Assembly: GCF_036669915.1 (NCBI RefSeq)
Contig: NC_089320.1
Coordinates: 11,591,313-11,655,312 of the forward strand
Length of the DNA stretch: 64,000 nt
Source: Pocillopora verrucosa
Taxonomy: Eukaryota; Cnidaria; Anthozoa; Scleractinia; Pocilloporidae
Direction of reading: 5' to 3'
Below the pieces are notes generated by a model. That model searched no databases and had not been told where the DNA came from. It saw only the letters and a program-made list of their open reading frames with translations. Positions within the stretch are counted from its first letter, which is position 1. The number at the start of each line of letters is the position of its first letter. Shown in pieces: positions 35,832 to 47,006 of this stretch. A program made the translations under genes and the position numbers.

Positions 35832-36411
35832 CCACGACTTGGTAAATGATTCAAACCATCTGTCGAAGACGCTGATGTAGTGACTTTCATTTAGTTGACT
35901 CCCTTAGATAAGTTAAAGAATCGATCAAACATCTCAACCACGACAACTGTCTCAGTAACGGATAGAACCAATAACACTGTATGTTATTACCTACTTGAGC
36001 GTTATTTCGTTTATCTTTACTGGTTTTCCCGCACAAGTAAGGCGATATGTAAATAAATATATCTGAGTTATAAATATTAAATTTATTTTTTTTATCATAT
36101 TATTATTAGTAGTATTATTATTACAAATTTAATCAGGGAGGTTGCAAAATGCTTAAGTGAAAAACAGCTATACAATTACTTAAAAGGAGCAGTCATATCC
36201 AATAGCGTGAGGCGATTTATTAGGATTTATTTGCAAGCAGCTAATAGAATTGACAGAATTGTCTCAATGTTTGATTTAAACGTTAAAAACAAACTTTGCA
36301 AACAATTTAATCAAACATTCTTGCGTGATCTTGGTTACCATTTGTGGCATGTTTCCAGTTGATTTAAGCCAAGTCTCCATCTATTTTTATTTATTCCCAA
36401 TCAAACCGGAT
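35832..36411. repeat. Direct duplication, copy 2
   Basis: Same orientation and block order as 34125-34637, with an extra AT-rich stretch of about 65 bases near 36055-36125. No copy of the neighbouring 155-residue gene follows it. Instead it runs toward the 3' end of the next gene on the minus strand. Confidence 0.85.
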
Positions 36412-36700
36412 AGGAAAAAAGAAGATAATCATTTGAGCTGCTCAAAGCAAAAGATGCGGAGAATGTGAGCATAGGTCATGACGAATGTCCCGAATATATA
36501 GTAATGGAGGGTTGAATTTAGTGAAGCAAAGCAGTTCATTGTAGTTTATCGTACAATGAAACCTTTGGCACACTTCAGATTTTAGGCGCGTGAAGTTAAT
36601 CATCTGTAGAACACGCTCTTGTCCTTATGGTAAGGTGCAACACCTACATCGCCTTGAACTACCACATCAAACACTCAGGATGGCACGGCGTGAATTACAA

Positions 36701-38601
36701 TCAACTGTCGCTTGAACCAGATATCGAGGCTTTATCATCGTCAAAAGACATACTATACAGATAGTATTCTACTTTATCAGTAAAATCACACTGATTATCG
36801 TTAGCTATGTTGGGTTTGCTTAAAAAATTACTAGACTGACCCATAATGGGACTCACATTAAACAGCTCTCTCGGTCTTTCGTTGGATGTTTTACGCGTGC
36901 GCACCAACATTGGACTATCCTCTTGATGAATCTGTGGTAATCTGTCAAGGTCAGCGGCTTTAAAAGTCGAGTGTACAGCCGAAGACGACTTACTTGTCAG
37001 TAAAAGTGAAAGATCGCTGAGTCGCTCATTTGATTCAGATTTGATTACAGGACAAGACTTGACGCGCGATAAACCTCCTTGTACTTGCCAATAATTAAAG
37101 TCGTTTTCAGGGTTTAGATGTTTGCGCGGGACAACAGGACTAATAAGGGCTTCCGCGGGAGAATCCGAAAGAGCTCTTCCCCTAATTCTCAAGTGCAACT
37201 TCTTCTTTGAATCCGTGGGGAGTGGGTTAGAGATTTTGCGCTGAAACGTACGTCCTACAATGGGTGATTTTGGAATGTTATCATCCAGGCTCTCCTGGGA
37301 TGAATATCTCGGGAAGCATGGGGATAGTGCCCGAGGATCGCTGCGTCTGACGTCATGATTTGACCCAGACCTCCGCAGGGAGACTGCAAGTGAGAAAATA
37401 AGCAGGACATCATTCATTTAGAGATAGTTATCGCACTTATGATCAAATATGGCTCAGTGATATCAAATCCTCATACTTACGTCATAATTCCATCTAATCA
37501 TAACTGGAGATTAAAGGTATTACCCTAAAGATTCTCGCAGAGGTAATGGACTTTTATCCGGCAAAAAAACTATTCCTCTGGCCACCTATTGATGAATGTT
37601 CATGTGCCCTTTTGCTGAATTAAATTGTCAATCGAGGCTGTTGCATCGATTGCATCGATTGCATCGATTGCATCGATGCTTCCACAATGTGCTATTACTT
37701 TATTTGGCATAAATACGTAAGAAAAGTCATGACCACTTAGCATTTGTTTAATTTTAACTAAAACGGAGAAAAGGCTTTGTTTTTTATTAGTGTTTAGATT
37801 GTTGTTAAATGTAATAATCGGCGGCTAAAACGAAAAACTTATTCTTATACTTAAAAAATGGAAGAATCTGACCATTTGACCACTCTGTTAAGGATGAATC
37901 GATTTTTCCAGGTTTGAAATGTTTAAACAAATTTACACCGAAACTATGAATCATAATTAACTGGCTTAATTTCATTGGCAAAATAAGAAGTGCGTCGATC
38001 GAAGTATCTACATGAATACGGGTATTATAGGGTAATCTGACCAATGTGAGTATGTTGAATTTGGTGTAAAAAAGAATTAATTTTATCGAGTGCAGTTACA
38101 CGAAAAACCCCATTCTTATTGTAGATACATTTGGCTTGCGTGGCCAGCATATAGCGAGGACGGAGAAGAGAAATTAATTTCATTTCCTCTCTCCGTTTCA
38201 CGTTGGGCCCTGTGTAGGATCTGTACAGTCTAGAATTCCGTTTGAGTGGGGTGCTTGATCAAGACTGAATTCACTCTTACATATTTTCGCAGAATATTAA
38301 GCAGCACAACTGACCGCGATATTTATTTTTCAACGGAAGAGTTACATAACAAACTCAACTTACCCATATTTGTTAACTTCTCTTTTTGAAGTACTTTCCT
38401 TTCATGAGTAATTTTACCCTCAAAAACTGTGGGCAGACAGACATGTTCCGAGCTTCCGAATTCCTTTTTTCCGTTCTGTGTTCCGATAGCGTGAGCATTT
38501 TCTCCCAGGTTTATGACATGGGTTGATTTGATTCCAAGGTCATCGGTAGAGTGCTTTTTCTCATTGGTGTCTGGCTGGCAAATGTTAAAATTTAGATCCA
38601 T
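36701..38601 (-). CDS. Unrecognised Ser/Arg-rich, probably disordered protein, two exons
   Basis: Exons 38364-38601 and 36701-37383 join in phase 1 over an ATGG|GTAAGT donor and a TTCTCACTTGCAG acceptor, giving about 306 residues from the first in-frame ATG (38601). The open frame extends 16 codons further upstream without an ATG, so an upstream exon is possible. The protein is hydrophilic with many R-x-x-S sites: SLRRSGS, FQRKIS, RTRKTS. A phrase SPMLVRTRKTS resembles SPIFVRRKIS in the plus-strand gene at 42327. Near the end DFTDKVEYYLYSMSFDDD resembles TLQEKVNNFLRSLERSDE there. No known domain, membrane span or signal peptide is seen. Function unknown; a phospho-regulated scaffold is only a guess. 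Confidence 0.6.
37642..37679. repeat. Nine-base tandem repeat, about four copies
   Basis: The unit TTGCATCGA is repeated about four times without visible error, in the intron of the neighbouring minus-strand gene. Confidence 0.9.
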
Positions 38602-38649
38602 TCTGAGTTTAGCGTCGAGAGAAAGGTCTCGAAGTTCGATATTGCTCAA

Positions 38650-41600
38650 TAGTGAAGAACCGATGAAAATCCAGTAATCCAGAGTTTATTTGAGGGTTAG
38701 ATGACATATCCCGTGGAACAGTTCTCTCATAAAGACCACAACTGTTACATCAAATATACCATTGTTGAGAACAGTTTCGTTCTCCTGTGTGACTGAATTT
38801 GCAAACCCCGCTTAGTTTAAAGACTACTTCAAATGCAGCCAAGCTCGCTCAAGGCCTCTGTCATTTTTGCATTAACTTCAAAGTAAACCAAGGAATTAGA
38901 AGCCCTTTGTTCTTTTACACAGAAGACTCCTTCTTTTCAAGTTAGCAGCTATTCAAACCCTTAAAGAGTGTCTGACCAATGATATAGAGTGTATGAAAAG
39001 GAGATGAAACTCAAACAAAACAACTGACGGGCATTTTGTCTGTTCTTGAGTCTGTGAAAGAAAAACAGCAGCAGATAATTTGCGTGAAAGATCTGAGGCA
39101 AAAGACATTAACAGAGTAAATACAAACAGTAGCCAACTAACCCACTCACGTATACTTCACACCTTCTTCACGAGAACAAAACCACCAGACAATAGAGGAG
39201 CGACTTGATTATAACTTTTGTACCGGTGCAATTCACTTTAGCTCACACTAATAACCAGAACGCGTCAGAAAATGAATCCGTCGAGGTGAACTTCGCCGCC
39301 GTGGGTTAATTAAAATTCTTCAAACATTGAGATTACATCTGCATTGCAAACGTACGTTGATGAGAAGACGCTAAATGTAATACGATTTGTTAAGGGCTTT
39401 TAAGGTCAACAGAATGGCGTATTTTGATTGGCTGTGGTAGAAAGGCATAATCATGTAATACCTTGCTGAATAGAAGATCGAAAACAGAATTGACATGGAG
39501 CAAAAGATGACGTTCAGAGAGCTATGCGAATCATTTGTTATGTAGCTTATGCCCATAGGTGATGACCAAAACTAAACTTAAGTTTCGAATTGTTTACGAC
39601 GTGTTGCGGACATGTTTGAGAAAGATTAAGTAATTTGGTTTGTGAATTGGGTACCAAGAGTCATGATTAATAAGTTATTTAGGTGTGTTTTTCCGAAATA
39701 GGCTGTGACCCCCTCTGAGTTTGCGTGGATCAAACCGAAGATTTAGCTGTAACTTGGAGTATGTCTGATCAAAGCTTACTTTTTGTCTCCTCAGCGTGGT
39801 AACGTGGTTGAGATTAAACAGTGTGCGCTGTGATAGAATCTTAAGATGATATGGTCTACATCCTCAATCACAGAACCTACTGAATATTCATGACCGTTTT
39901 TTTGTGATAAATGACGACTGATGACATTTCGAGCTCGGCTATCGAAAGATGTCATTCACTTGTAACGGGCAAATGACAAAGTAAAAGAAAATATTAAACC
40001 CGCCCTTCAAGGATACGAACGTCAGCCCCTCGTATTTCGCTGCGTGATGCTTTACCTTGTAAGCTGGGCTATACACTGGGTACATAAGGTCATTTACAAT
40101 ATGTTCCTTAAGATTCAACTTAAAAAACCATAATGATGAGTCTAAAGTCTTTTCAAAATTATGCAGATTAGCTCCGAACTGGACATTTAAGAAAAATTAA
40201 GCCAGTCGTTTTAAATATTCTTATCACGTCTACGACTAACTTTTACGTTTTTTCCACGTGTGCTTAATTTACCAGAAAGAATGATACCAGTCTTCCACAG
40301 CTGAAAATTTTATGTCTCAACTTGGACAAAACTCTTAATTGGGAGGTACGATTATTTAATTTCCACTAAACAGACAAGTGAGACTTCAGCTCTACTATAA
40401 TTTAAAATTTCTTACAACAATACTCAAGCATTCGAATAACACAGCGAGAACATAAGCACCGCAACAATAAGCAGAACAGAGGGTTGCTTAAACAGACAAA
40501 AGTCTTGATCACGTGCGTGCCGGTGCGCTAAAACGCCATAAGACGGAGTGATTCATTTCACTAGACCCTTTTCAAAAGCCTCTATATTCATCTAACCACA
40601 TTAAAAATAAAGCTATCGGTTATCAAAAGACTCTTCTTTTAACACCATTTCAAAAGTTACTCGGGGTTTTTCGGTGCGTTCGTGAGCGTTTCAGTGCAAA
40701 TGCTGAGCAAAAACGTCTGAAAAGATTCGCGTTTTTAAATGAGAACGCTTTTGTGTGGAGGAGGCCTTTAGAAATACGGCCAGGCAGGAAGAATCGCGTA
40801 CAACTTCACTCAAAACAACACTTTGCAACAGGTCAATATAAAACTAAGACAAGCGTGGGCTGTCTCAAAACACATTAAATGCTTAAAGATGCAGTGTCAT
40901 TCGTGGTCAAGACCTTAATCTGCAAAATGATGTTACGATTTTCTTGGAGATTCTACATGAATGACCTCGATCAAAATCGTAGGAGTTGCGCAATTAAGAG
41001 TATATTTTTAAAGGATTAAAACTACTTATATCATTCTGTTCTCTTATGCTGGAAATAGTTATTAGTGAAAAGCCACGTTCGCCGGTTCACTGAGACAGTC
41101 CAGAATGTTCCTAATGTGATAATTATCTTCGTAAATGACGTTGCAATACAGGATCTTTTTATGCAGTTGCTTGGATATATATAGCCGTGAGTGCTGCCGA
41201 AAATTTTAGCCTAAAGCTGTGTCAAAATTCGTAAATTGAAATCTGAAATCTTAATAAATCTTCACAATCGCTAACAGTACTTTTTTTTTTTTTTGGTTTA
41301 AATACCCTTCAGTGTAAGCCCATCTTAGGCATTTTCCTTTTTTTAGGTTCCATTCTAATAAAAGAAATTGTTTATGACGCTGAAATGACTCGAACATATT
41401 GGGTCATGTGGCTCCACTGAACGACCGTTTAATTGCTGTTTTATGACCTTTCATGAGTTTCCTACGTTTGGTTTGGATCTGTAGTTACACACTTCATATC
41501 ACTCAAGACAACATTTGTTTTTTAAAATTTATTTTAGTAGTTATTTTCTTTATTTTTAGAAAATAAACATTCGAGACAAATTTTGGTTACGATTGCATAT

Positions 41601-42326
41601 TTGGATATTTTACAATTTGCGTATGAAATGTTGATGAGGTCTTCTTGCTTTCGGATGCGCAATTTGCGTGCAGAAAAATATCAGTTCGTTTCGGTGCATT
41701 AAAAAAAGATGGTTCACTATCCCCATATAGGTTTTTAATTTGAAACAGCTCGTTTATATTTCAAAAAAGTGAAGCATTCGTTATTGAAAAACCCGCTACT
41801 CGCTTACTTTGTAATTCATAGAAGATTACTGCAATGACATTGACGTTGAATTTGTTAAAAAGACGAAAATCACACCCGTTTTAGAGGATAGTGCTCCGGA
41901 TATTGCATGAATTATTTTGCTTTGGCTGAAAATTTTAAAAATATTTATCAGCTCGCCCCTTAGAAATAAAAGCTCTACGCACGTAGGGAATAAAGTATAA
42001 AAGACTTTACCTAGTCACTTAGGTATTATGACGCAAATATCATCATTGTCAGCTGATTAGTGCACAAAAGAAGTGAGCGAATTTATTGTTTACAAGAGAA
42101 AAGCATCTCTCAGTAATTAATCCCAAGGGCAAAGGAACCACTGTCCTCATTCGGCTAATTGTCAATCAGCTAGAGTCATTTGCAAATAAAAATTTGCGAG
42201 CATTAGACAAAAGAGCGCTCCGTGATTTATATCTTACCAGTCGTTTAGAGATTAACATGTCAAAGAGGCGTATTTAAGCACAGACACCCTTGTCTTCAAG
42301 ATCAGAACCGGACGATTTAGCGACAA
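38650..42326. other. Intergenic region between two divergent Ser/Arg-rich genes
   Basis: No coding exon is supported. A good donor-like GTGAGT on the minus strand near 39147 could end a 5' untranslated exon of the gene at 36701-38601. A degenerate tRNA-like stretch lies at 40000-40080. The rest appears non-repetitive by eye. Confidence 0.45.
40000..40080 (-). repeat. Possible degenerate tRNA-derived element
   Basis: On the minus strand it reads TATAGCCCAGCTTACAAGGT (box A-like), later GACGTTCGTATCC (box B-like). No clean cloverleaf can be drawn by eye, so a decayed SINE head is the best guess. Confidence 0.3.
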
Positions 42327-45185
42327 ATGGAAAGCATGAAAGTTGCAACTAGAGGAAAAGTGGGTCTGCGCGAGTTAAATCTTGGGCATGGTAGCAATAA
42401 CGTGAGATGGTTAAACGATAGAGAAGACAGAATACTGCAAACTTCTCTGAATTCACTGGAAAAAGCTCGACAGAAAACACTTAACCGCCTTCAAAATGAA
42501 GTCAACGGATTGCATTACACCTTACGAGAGCAGGCCACAATCCGATCACCGCCGATCACAAAAATATCGCTTTTAACAGACATTGACAAAAGCGAGACGA
42601 ACACGAAATTATCATCCACAGTGACTTTTGGTGAAAACTGTGAGATTTTAGGAACTAAACTCGATAATCGGGCAAAGAGCTTGGAAGACTTGGATAATTC
42701 AGAAGAATCAACTTTGGAGCACATTATTCTAGAAGGTAAACCTGCGGTCTAACAGAAGTACTTTTAGTGAGTAGTTATTAACAAGATACATATATTCTCG
42801 CATCAGTGTTTGTTTAAGTGGAGCGCTCTTCCATAGGTCGGCGTGTAACGAAAGCTGTCTCAGCAATATTCCCTAAGAAATCGGTTGTTACAGGTCATTG
42901 AGCAAGAATAACTAATTGAATGGAGCACAGACTTGGAGAATCGGAAGCAAAAAAAGGTTAATTTGATAAAAAAAAAAAAACAACACGTGAACCCACTTTC
43001 GGCCCAGAAACTTGGAGCTGTAAACTTTCGTTCGGCTTAAAAGTAATTGGAAATATTCTCCAACGGATGCGCGAACTGAAATGAATGGTAAAACTGGCGC
43101 ACTGCAAGGAGTGAATACGAGAAAAGCTTTGATGTGCTGCTTTCGCTGAAGAAGCGCGATTTAATACCTTTGCTATCTTAAAAGGATGACTATCATTGAA
43201 ATTGGAGTACAAGTGTTGGAGCTCTCTTCCGCAAGCGCAAATAACACGAAACATACAAAGCCCTTAACACAATTATCACGATTTGCAATTTAAAGCAGAT
43301 AAGTAATTGATAGTAATCTACTGCACAACACGTAAATGATATTGATTTACGACTTTAAGCCCAAATTATACACCGAACAACACAACTGATACTAAGAAAC
43401 AACGCTAAATGTTACAAAATTCCATCTAAACGCCAAGGTAACAAAAAAAGAAAGAAAAGCCATAACTGAATTGTTATCAAACGATTTCGTTTTCCTCCTC
43501 AGTTTCTTAGTCTAACGTCAACCCAGTGATGTTTTCTATTCGAAGAACCATTACATCATTTTTACTGCATGCGATGGACGACTGGATGTCAAAAGAGCTA
43601 AAACGTAACATCCGTAATTAACGTGACAATTACAAGAGGGGCAGGCCTATACAAGTAGCAATGGTTGATAGAACATAAAAGATACGACGTAAATAACATA
43701 TGACCCCTGAACTTTCCAGAGGAATAATTATAGCAGCTTTTGTCGTTATGATCTCTTAAATGGCGTCGATGATGGGGCATAAATTGCAACTCGTTAAATT
43801 TTCTAACTCATAACTCGTGAAGGTTTCATTCCCACAAGGAAGATGGATTATTCTTTACTACTATGCTCATTTTAAATGTTTCAAAACGTATTTCGTTGAA
43901 ATTGTCCTACGGTCAGTGAAACAAGACAGTTCATCTGATTGGGATTGAAAACATTGTCATTTCCACCTTAACAAGTTTCTCTCTTTGTAAAGAAACTTGA
44001 CCATACCTTAGAAACCCACAAGCTCTTCAAAGGTGGACTGTTTGTAGCCATCAACTAACTCGTATCTTGCAGTTTTGCCACAATTCGAACAAAATAGAAC
44101 GCATAAACTAGACTGTGCTTATAAAATTCGGCTTTTCCGCCACATTTCCTTGTTCTAACGTAAAACGTTCAATAAAAAAGGATAAAGAGTCCTCATTTGG
44201 TTAGAAGGCCAAATGAAATACGTAATCATCTTAGGTAAGAGAATGTACAAGCAGAGAGAATCACTGACTCTAGCGCCTTGTAAAAAGACTAACATTCCAA
44301 TTTTTATTCTTTCCTTCTGAGCCTCTCAAATCAATTATCCTTTTTAACCTTACAGATTCAGGTTTCTGCGACAAGCAAAAAGTAGGCAAAGGCTCAGTAA
44401 AAACGAACAATCAAACTGAGAATGCTTGGACAAGAAAACCCACTCTAAGCACTGCTGGCAAGACTGCTCTAAAACGACAACTCTCGAAGCAGCACTCGAA
44501 CTCATCCGACCACTGTTCGCCTTCGGCGGCGACTTTGTTGGTTCATCGTCGTAAAATTTCCGTCACCGATCCACTGTTCACAAAGGAAGGTAGGGAAGGA
44601 GGCTTGCGGAAGACGCTAAGTCAAAGTTCCTTGCAAGTTGGCTCTGACAACTTAAACCGCGCAAAGGCGAGATCGACAGAAATGATAAACCTCGCCTCGA
44701 CATATCCCAATGGCCATACCCTTAATGAACCTTTTATGCCATCTCTGAGAAAAGGGAGTGAGGCTGTCAGTCGTGTCGCTAGCCCTATATTTGTGCGGAG
44801 AAAGATATCCCATCATCATTCGTCACCTTTATCATCGCCTCCGAGACCGATCAGAAAAATCTCCTGCCCCACAAAGCTGCAGCAATTTTCCAGATCAGTT
44901 TGTCAAGAAGAAGTCATACCTCTCCAACCGTCACGTGAAAATAGTGGAAGTACGTCACGCCTTGGTGTTGCCGCGATAACCGATCTCCCTAAGTTGTCAA
45001 TGTCACACGTGGTTGATCATTTGACCCAACTGGACGACGACAAATACCCGAGAAGCAATGCGAGTCCTTTGGGGATTCATGTTGACGGTATGGAATGTAC
45101 TCTTCAGGAAAAAGTAAACAATTTCCTCCGAAGTTTGGAAAGAAGCGACGAAACTCAAGAACCAAAAGAAAAGACATATACATAA
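42327..45185 (+). CDS. Unrecognised Ser/Arg-rich, probably disordered protein, two exons, 412 residues
   Basis: Exons 42327-42735 and 44356-45185 join in phase 1 over a GAAG|GTAAAC donor and a TAACCTTACAG acceptor. Without splicing the first ORF would end after 141 codons. Exon 1 encodes a helical, charged region (about 30-70, with LNSLEKARQKTLNRLQNEV). Exon 2 is Ser- and Arg-rich with HRRKIS, VRRKIS and PIRKIS, typical basophilic kinase targets, and ends in a short amphipathic segment QEKVNNFLRSL. The intron phase, the SP-x-x-VR-x-RK-x-S phrase and the C-terminal helix match the divergently oriented gene at 36701-38601, suggesting an old duplicated pair. No known domain is recognised. Confidence 0.65.
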
Positions 45186-47006
45186 GGCTGCCTTCGATCC
45201 GTGCTCGTAAATAATTTATTTTATATCTAAATTATTACTTGATAGAAATTGACAGTTAATGTAAAATTCTTGAACGAGGTTGGAATTTACGATTTCATCT
45301 GTAAGGTTAGAACTCAGAAAAACATACCTCCAGCATTAAAGCAGTGAAAATGGAATTGCCTTCGTCAATAGCTGAAATGAAAACAAGCACTTTCACTTGG
45401 ATCAAGTGTTACGAAATTTAATCAGACCACGATTTGGACTGATGTCGACGAATGAGGATAAATTTGGACGGTTCAAAATTAGTTGATATTGCAGAATAAA
45501 AACCTTGTAACAGGTGTAATAAATACTTTGACATTTATGTTCAGCGGTTTTTTTTTTATGAAGAGTCGTGAAATATTCGTTAAAAGCGCACTATGCTTCT
45601 TCGCCATTTCAAGGTACATATAAAGTTTAATATTTACTGCCCTTTAAGATTCCAAAGGGTAACTGAAGTGTTCGAGTTGCAATGGCAGCCACAATTTTGA
45701 AAACTTAGTAATCTCGCCGCACACGCAAATCCGTGACGCTAAGTGACGCCTGTTTCATTCTCAGGGTTCTCTCTCTCCTTCAGAAATAGCACCCAATGAA
45801 AGAAGTTGCTGCAAGGCGCGGTTCACAAACTGATGCTGCTCTGCTGCTAATCGCGCAAAAATCTGCCTGTTTGTGTAACTACTAATTGTTCAAACCGATT
45901 GTCAAGAGAGGGAAAAGTTAGGAAAGAGCCTTTACAGGCTTGGCCAAGGACATTGTCGGGACTACTGACATCCCCAATTTTTCTGCCTATAACTTGAATA
46001 ATTCAAGTTCACTTACCCAGGGATGTAGCTTAAGTTTTTAACAGGCGGGAATCTTGAAATGATAGGCGGGTATTTGGGCCGAAGGCCCACTCTAACGTGC
46101 CTTTGGCACACTATACCTAGATTTGAAGGTGTAAACAAATGAAAATAAATAAATAACAATCTTCTGACAACATTTAAAAACATTTTGGAGAAAGAAGCTT
46201 CACAGCCGGAAGAATCGCGTTCACAGCCGGGTAATTTTCCCGGCTTCCGGCTATTACCTACATCCTTGCTCACCAAATACCTAAAATTGCCTAAAGTTGT
46301 AAACAGCGTCCTTACTGAAAACAAGTTCTCTTTCGATTCTGAAACGCGCTGACATTTCATATACTTTTTAACACGCACATTCTGTAGCATGCTTCTCCTT
46401 AAGAGTTTCAACAAAACTCTCATAAATATCTTGTTCTACGTAAGCTCGGTTTTCATGATGTATGACGATCAGAGTACGTCTTTGTTCAAACACTATATAT
46501 AAGTGAAGAGATACTGAATGAATTCGTTCGAATGTGACATACTTCTGTAATGCTCTTCAATGGTGTCATTGATGGTGTCGCCCTCTTTGAAACGTTGTAT
46601 GCCGGTTTACCCTTTCACTACCAAGATATCCATCGTAAATCTCACTTATGATATTCATAATTTTGTTACAATGTTAGAGCTGAGAATTTGGCATTGAATC
46701 ACACACGCCCTTGTTGATAGTTTTTCTTCCTCTCGTAGCCTGTCTGCTTGGCTACGTATCATTGTTACCTGAGGAAATTATCAAATGGCCACAACTTTGG
46801 AGTCAGGAGTTGAAAGCTTAAAGGGAATAAAGGGGAAATGATGCCTCACTTAAACTAAAGGACATTTTCAGTGGAGCACTGGAGTCACTCTTGTCTCAAT
46901 ATATTTGACCCTAAGACCTTTTTTACGTTCTGGTTTCCTATTAAATACAATCGAATCTAAGATCTAACTTAAACCTGAATGTACATTGCTTAATTAAATG
47001 TCGCAC
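45186..47006. other. No gene recognised
   Basis: A 136-codon open frame on the minus strand (46013-46423) has a repeat-like look and no family match. Nothing else is supported in this stretch. Confidence 0.45.

Noticed and set aside
46013..46423. 136-codon open frame on the minus strand
   Set aside because: No ATG-plus-promoter or splice context and repeat-like text; I recognise no family. It could be part of a dispersed repeat.
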